Positions 53,105 to 56,617 of a stretch of DNA of 56,617 bases are shown in pieces. Under the pieces are notes generated by a model. The model was not told the DNA's origin and ran no database searches. It worked only from the letters and a program-made list of their open reading frames with translations. How positions within the stretch are numbered: the first letter of the stretch is position 1; every line of letters starts with the position of its first letter. Origin of the DNA: Legionellales bacterium (GTDB lineage: Bacteria > Pseudomonadota > Gammaproteobacteria > DSM-16500); the NCBI GenBank assembly GCA_947478495.1, contig CANJVW010000005.1, positions 1 through 56,617 on the forward strand. Direction: 5' to 3'. Both the position numbers and the translations under genes were made by a program.

Positions 53105-56100
53105 TTAATAAATCACCTCCACCGCCCCCGCATCCAGCATCTCTCGCAATGTATTTAACAATGCATCCGATGGCTTAATTTTCCAGGTATCACCGACGGT
53201 GAGGCTGGCTTTTGCATCCGGTCTTACATAGTTGAGCGACAATCGACATTGACCGCCACGATATTGCGATAAAATTTCCATTAAGGCTATCATATCGGTT
53301 TGAGGGGAAAGAGAGAGCTGCACATGTTTCGCAAAGCGCTCGCGCGCTGTCTCGATGGCGTATATTTCACGAGAGAGAACGCGATATCCACCGCTAAATT
53401 CATCGAGGCTGATTTCGCCCTCGACAATAATGAGCTGATCTTTAATGAGCAAAGAACGATATTGATTATATTGCTCAGAGAAGCAGAGAACATCTAACGT
53501 TGTGGTATTGTCATCGAGTGTCACCACCGCCATTTTATCGCCTTTTTTCGTATTCAGCGTGCGGATCTGCGTGACGATGCCAGCGAGCGTGACCGTTTTT
53601 TTGTGTGATGGACGGAGGGTGTTGAGACGCCCCTTGGTGAATCGGACGAGTTCCGGTAAGTAACGGTGAATGGGGTGGCCCGTTAAATATAGTCCCAGTG
53701 TTGCCTTTTCACCGAGCAAGCGTGTTTGTTCGTTCCAGGTGGGCGCTGAGACATAATCTAATGCAAGATGATCTGACTCCCCAAATAAATCACCTTGACC
53801 GCTACGCTGATCACGCGATTTTTTTTCGGCGTTTTTGAGGGCGAGCGGGAATGTCGCCTCAATGCTGGCGCGATGCGGCCCAATGGTATCAAACGCACCT
53901 GCTTTAGTGAGTGCATCGAGTACGCGCCGATTCATTTTTTTGGGATCAATGCGCTCATAGAAATCAAATATATGGTTAAATTCACCTTGTTCTCGCGCGT
54001 CCATCATTGCTTCAATCGCGGATTGTCCCGCACCCTTGATGGCACCTAAACCATAGGCGATATTTTTTTCGTCTAGCGCTTTAAAGGTATAGTCGCTTTG
54101 ATTAATGTTGGGCGGTTGAATGCATAATCCTAATGCGCGACATTCTTCAATGAAGTACACGACTTTATCGGTGTTGTCCATATCGGCGGACAAAACAGCC
54201 GCCATGAAACGAGCGGTGTAATGCGTTTTGAGCCAGGCGGTTTGATAGGCAATGAGTGCATAGGATGCGGCGTGTGGTTTATTAAATCCGTATCCCGCAA
54301 ATTTTTCCATTAAATCGAAAATATAGGTGGCGTTATCGAGAGCGACACCGCGCTCGACGGCACCTTTGCAAAATACTTCGCGTTGCTCTGCCATTTCTTC
54401 CGGTTTTTTCTTACCCATCGCGCGTCGCAATAAATCAGCAGAACCTAATGAATAGCCTGCTAAGACCTGCGCAATTTGCATGACTTGTTCTTGATATAAA
54501 ATAATGCCGTAGGTTGGACGAAGAATGGATTCAAGTGCAGGATGCAGAAAGCTCACCTGGGATCGACCGTGTTTACGATGAATAAAGTCATCGACCATCC
54601 CCGATTGTAAAGGGCCTGGGCGAAATAATGCAACGAGCGCGGAAATATCTTCAAAGCAATCGGGTTGCAATCGTTTCACTAAATCTTTCATCCCCCGTGA
54701 TTCGAGCTGAAAAACGGCGGTCGTGAGACAGGCTTTTAGTAAAGCGAATGTCGGTGCGTCATCGAGCGGGATACGATGAATATCGAGAGGCGGCTCCCCT
54801 TTTTCTTTTCGCGAACGATTGATGTCTTGTATGGCCCAATCAATAATGGTAAGTGTTCGAAGGCCTAAAAAGTCAAACTTCACTAAGCCGACTGTTTCAA
54901 TGTCGTATTTGTCGAATTGCGTGACAGTGTGCGTTGATTCTCCCTCTTCACAATAGAGTGGCGTAAAATCGGTAAGATGAGAGGGCGCAATGACAACGCC
55001 ACCCGCGTGTTTGCTGGCGTTACGTGTAATGCCTTCTAATTTTTTGGCTAAATCAATGAGCGTGCGAACTTCTTCTTCGTTGTTGTAGCGCTCAAATAAT
55101 AATGGCTCATCTTGAAGTGCTTTATCGAGAGTGATGCCGAGCTCAAAGGGAATAAGTTTTGCGATTTTATCGACATGACCATAGCTCATGCCGAGAACGC
55201 GACCGACATCGCGGATGACGGCCTTCGCTGTCATCGTGCCATATGTGATAATTTGCGCGACAGCATGACGACCATATTTTTCCATCACATATTCGATGAC
55301 GCGATCGCGCCCTTCCATGCAAAAATCGATATCAAAGTCAGGGAGTGATACGCGTTCCGGATTCAAGAAGCGCTCAAACAATAATTCATGAACGAGCGGA
55401 TCAAGATCAGTGATGCCGAGCGCATAGGCGACGAGTGATCCGGGGCCGGATCCGCGCCCAGGACCGACGGGCACGCCATTCTCTCTTGACCATCGTGTAA
55501 AGTCGGCGACAATTAAAAAGTAACCTGCAAATCCCATTTCATTGATGACATCCAGCTCTCGCTTGAGGCGTGCATCATACTCTTCGCGGGGATGTGTAAA
55601 CCCATTTTGGAGCCGCCCCTCCAACCCTTTTTCGGCCGCGCGACAAAAATAGTCTTCCAGTGTGATGTTCGGTGGAATAGGGAAGCGAGGCAAAATGTTG
55701 GTGTTGAGTGTTAACGTCACCGTACACCGTTTAGCGAGTTCAACGGTGTTGCTCAGCGCATCTGGAATATCTGAAAACAAAGCAGTCATTTCTTCAGCGG
55801 ATCGAAAATATTGTTGCTCGGTATAATTTTTTGAGCGACGCGGATCGGCGAGCGTTGTGCCATTGTGAATACAAACGCGTGCTTCGTGTGCTTCGAATTC
55901 ATCTTGCTCCAAGAAACGAACATTGTTTGTTGCAATCACGGGGAGCAGTTCTTTTTCAGCAATGTCGAGTGCGAGCGCAATATATGCTTCTTGGTTTGGT
56001 AAGCCGGTTCGGCTCAGTTCGATGTAGTATCGATTCGGAAAATAGCGCTTCCAAAAGGTGAGCGCGTTTTCAGTCTCCGCATGATCATGCTTGATGAGAG

Positions 56101-56527
56101 CCAATCCCAAATCACCCTTTGTTGCGCCGGATAATACAATGAGACCTTCATTGAGTTCGCTTAATCGAGCGTATTGAACGATGGCTTTGCCAGAGGCCTG
56201 TCCCTCAATAAAACTGGCGGAGACGAGCTTTAACAGATTTTGATAACCCTGATTATTTTGACACAGCAATGTCGCTCGAGTCGGTTCTTTTGGTTTTTGT
56301 TTATTTTCTATCCAAATATCGACTCCGATAATGGGCTTTATTTTTGCCCGCACGGCTGCTTGATAAAATTTGATGACGGAAAACAGGTTGCTTTGGTCGG
56401 TGACGGCGACCGCTGGCATGCCGCAACTCTTTGATTTGATTATTAATTGATCGATTTGCACAATCCCATCGCTGAGAGAATATTCTGTGTGGAGTCGCAG
56501 ATGAATGAAGGTCGAGCCCACATCCAC
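53105..56527 (-). CDS. dnaE: DNA polymerase III subunit alpha
   Basis: The replicative polymerase of class DnaE1, about 1140 residues, with the PHP domain first (TFIHLRLHTEYSLSDGIVQI), the polymerase palm with PDFDIDFCMEGRDRVIEYV (catalytic Asp residues in DFDID), the fingers segment with TAVFQLESRGMKDLVKRLQP, RPTYGIILYQEQVMQIAQVL, GYGFNKPHAASYALIAYQTA, a C-terminal OB fold (VTLAGIVTQIRTLNTKKGDK) and the tau-binding end. The frame stays open to 56596, but the last part lies in a fold-back palindrome and is doubtful. A GTG at 56525-56527 gives a start of about the usual distance before TFIHLRLH; the true start may differ. The next gene downstream is the giant gene, same strand. Confidence 0.93.
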   Translation of the reverse strand: MDVGSTFIHLRLHTEYSLSDGIVQIDQLIIKSKSCGMPAVAVTDQSNLFSVIKFYQAAVRAKIKPIIGVDIWIENKQKPKEPTRATLLCQNNQGYQNLLKLVSASFIEGQASGKAIVQYARLSELNEGLIVLSGATKGDLGLALIKHDHAETENALTFWKRYFPNRYYIELSRTGLPNQEAYIALALDIAEKELLPVIATNNVRFLEQDEFEAHEARVCIHNGTTLADPRRSKNYTEQQYFRSAEEMTALFSDIPDALSNTVELAKRCTVTLTLNTNILPRFPIPPNITLEDYFCRAAEKGLEGRLQNGFTHPREEYDARLKRELDVINEMGFAGYFLIVADFTRWSRENGVPVGPGRGSGPGSLVAYALGITDLDPLVHELLFERFLNPERVSLPDFDIDFCMEGRDRVIEYVMEKYGRHAVAQIITYGTMTAKAVIRDVGRVLGMSYGHVDKIAKLIPFELGITLDKALQDEPLLFERYNNEEEVRTLIDLAKKLEGITRNASKHAGGVVIAPSHLTDFTPLYCEEGESTHTVTQFDKYDIETVGLVKFDFLGLRTLTIIDWAIQDINRSRKEKGEPPLDIHRIPLDDAPTFALLKACLTTAVFQLESRGMKDLVKRLQPDCFEDISALVALFRPGPLQSGMVDDFIHRKHGRSQVSFLHPALESILRPTYGIILYQEQVMQIAQVLAGYSLGSADLLRRAMGKKKPEEMAEQREVFCKGAVERGVALDNATYIFDLMEKFAGYGFNKPHAASYALIAYQTAWLKTHYTARFMAAVLSADMDNTDKVVYFIEECRALGLCIQPPNINQSDYTFKALDEKNIAYGLGAIKGAGQSAIEAMMDAREQGEFNHIFDFYERIDPKKMNRRVLDALTKAGAFDTIGPHRASIEATFPLALKNAEKKSRDQRSGQGDLFGESDHLALDYVSAPTWNEQTRLLGEKATLGLYLTGHPIHRYLPELVRFTKGRLNTLRPSHKKTVTLAGIVTQIRTLNTKKGDKMAVVTLDDNTTTLDVLCFSEQYNQYRSLLIKDQLIIVEGEISLDEFSGGYRVLSREIYAIETARERFAKHVQLSLSPQTDMIALMEILSQYRGGQCRLSLNYVRPDAKASLTVGDTWKIKPSDALLNTLREMLDAGAVEVIY

Positions 56528-56617
56528 ACATAATATCGAGGGGATGTGGGCTATTATACTGCCAAACTCGTGAGAAGTCAGTATAATAGCCCACATCCCC
56601 TCGATATTATGTGTGGA
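56523..56617. repeat. Perfect 39-bp fold-back palindrome at the window end
   Basis: The segment 56523-56561 (TCCACACATAATATCGAGGG and on) is repeated in exact reverse complement at 56579-56617, with a 17-base loop. The last base of the window is also the last base of the right arm. A perfect inverted repeat that stops exactly at a sequence end is the usual trace of a fold-back artefact in assembly, although a natural hairpin cannot be excluded. It adds false or doubtful residues to the 5' end of dnaE. Confidence 0.9.

Overview
The window looks like one contig of a gammaproteobacterial chromosome, probably from a host-associated member of the Legionellales/Coxiellales. That placement is inferred from gene content; there is no rRNA or tRNA here to anchor it. 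The support is the order aspS-yebC-ruvC-ruvA-ruvB, a non-discriminating-type AspRS, and a normal proteobacterial envelope machinery (Tol, SecDF-YajC, LptFG), mixed with large eukaryote-like or effector-like proteins: a PARP-ankyrin protein, a 3267-residue GTPase/SecA-like/VWA protein, and clusters of unknown hydrophobic proteins. The right end finishes in a perfect 39-bp fold-back palindrome, which is best read as an assembly end.

Layout. 1-7 kb is a worn accessory stretch: the 5' part of a BenE-type transporter, an Smr-domain protein, a collapsed DUF1460 gene, an unknown 1395-residue protein, a MazF-toxin remnant and an AbrB/PemK-type toxin-antitoxin pair. 7.1-15 kb is a co-directional core run: nuoN (separated from the other nuo genes), wrbA-like, fmdB-like, DUF502, aspS, yebC, ruvC, ruvA, ruvB. 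15-19 kb, on the opposite strand, is a tightly overlapping operon of three membrane proteins, at least two of them clear paralogues, inserted between ruvB and tolQ. 19-27.5 kb carries tolQRA, a convergent glycosyltransferase, and one continuous yajC-secD-secF-lptF-lptG unit. ffh follows on the minus strand.

29-32.6 kb is a three-gene pathway (HAD-UbiA fusion, DprE1-like oxidase, DprE2-like reductase) expected to make polyprenyl-phosphate-arabinose. 32.7-38 kb holds a higBA-type pair with a worn toxin, an Mth938-domain protein, a small membrane protein with recJ, a DUF378 gene cut by a dispersed repeat, an HI0933-type flavoprotein with a cold-shock-domain gene, and a small secreted protein.

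38.4-52.7 kb is the most unusual part. A predicted ADP-ribosyltransferase with an intact H-Y-E triad followed by ankyrin repeats faces, convergently, a 633-residue helical protein and the giant protein. The giant joins three tandem 85-residue coiled repeats, an AIG1-like GTPase, about 1600 residues of helical arm, a complete SecA-like ATPase motor and a VWA domain. dnaE closes the window.

Two families of inverted-repeat (MITE/REP-like) elements occur in two copies each, at 494-649 and 27451-27546, and at 11850-11936 and 28967-29053.
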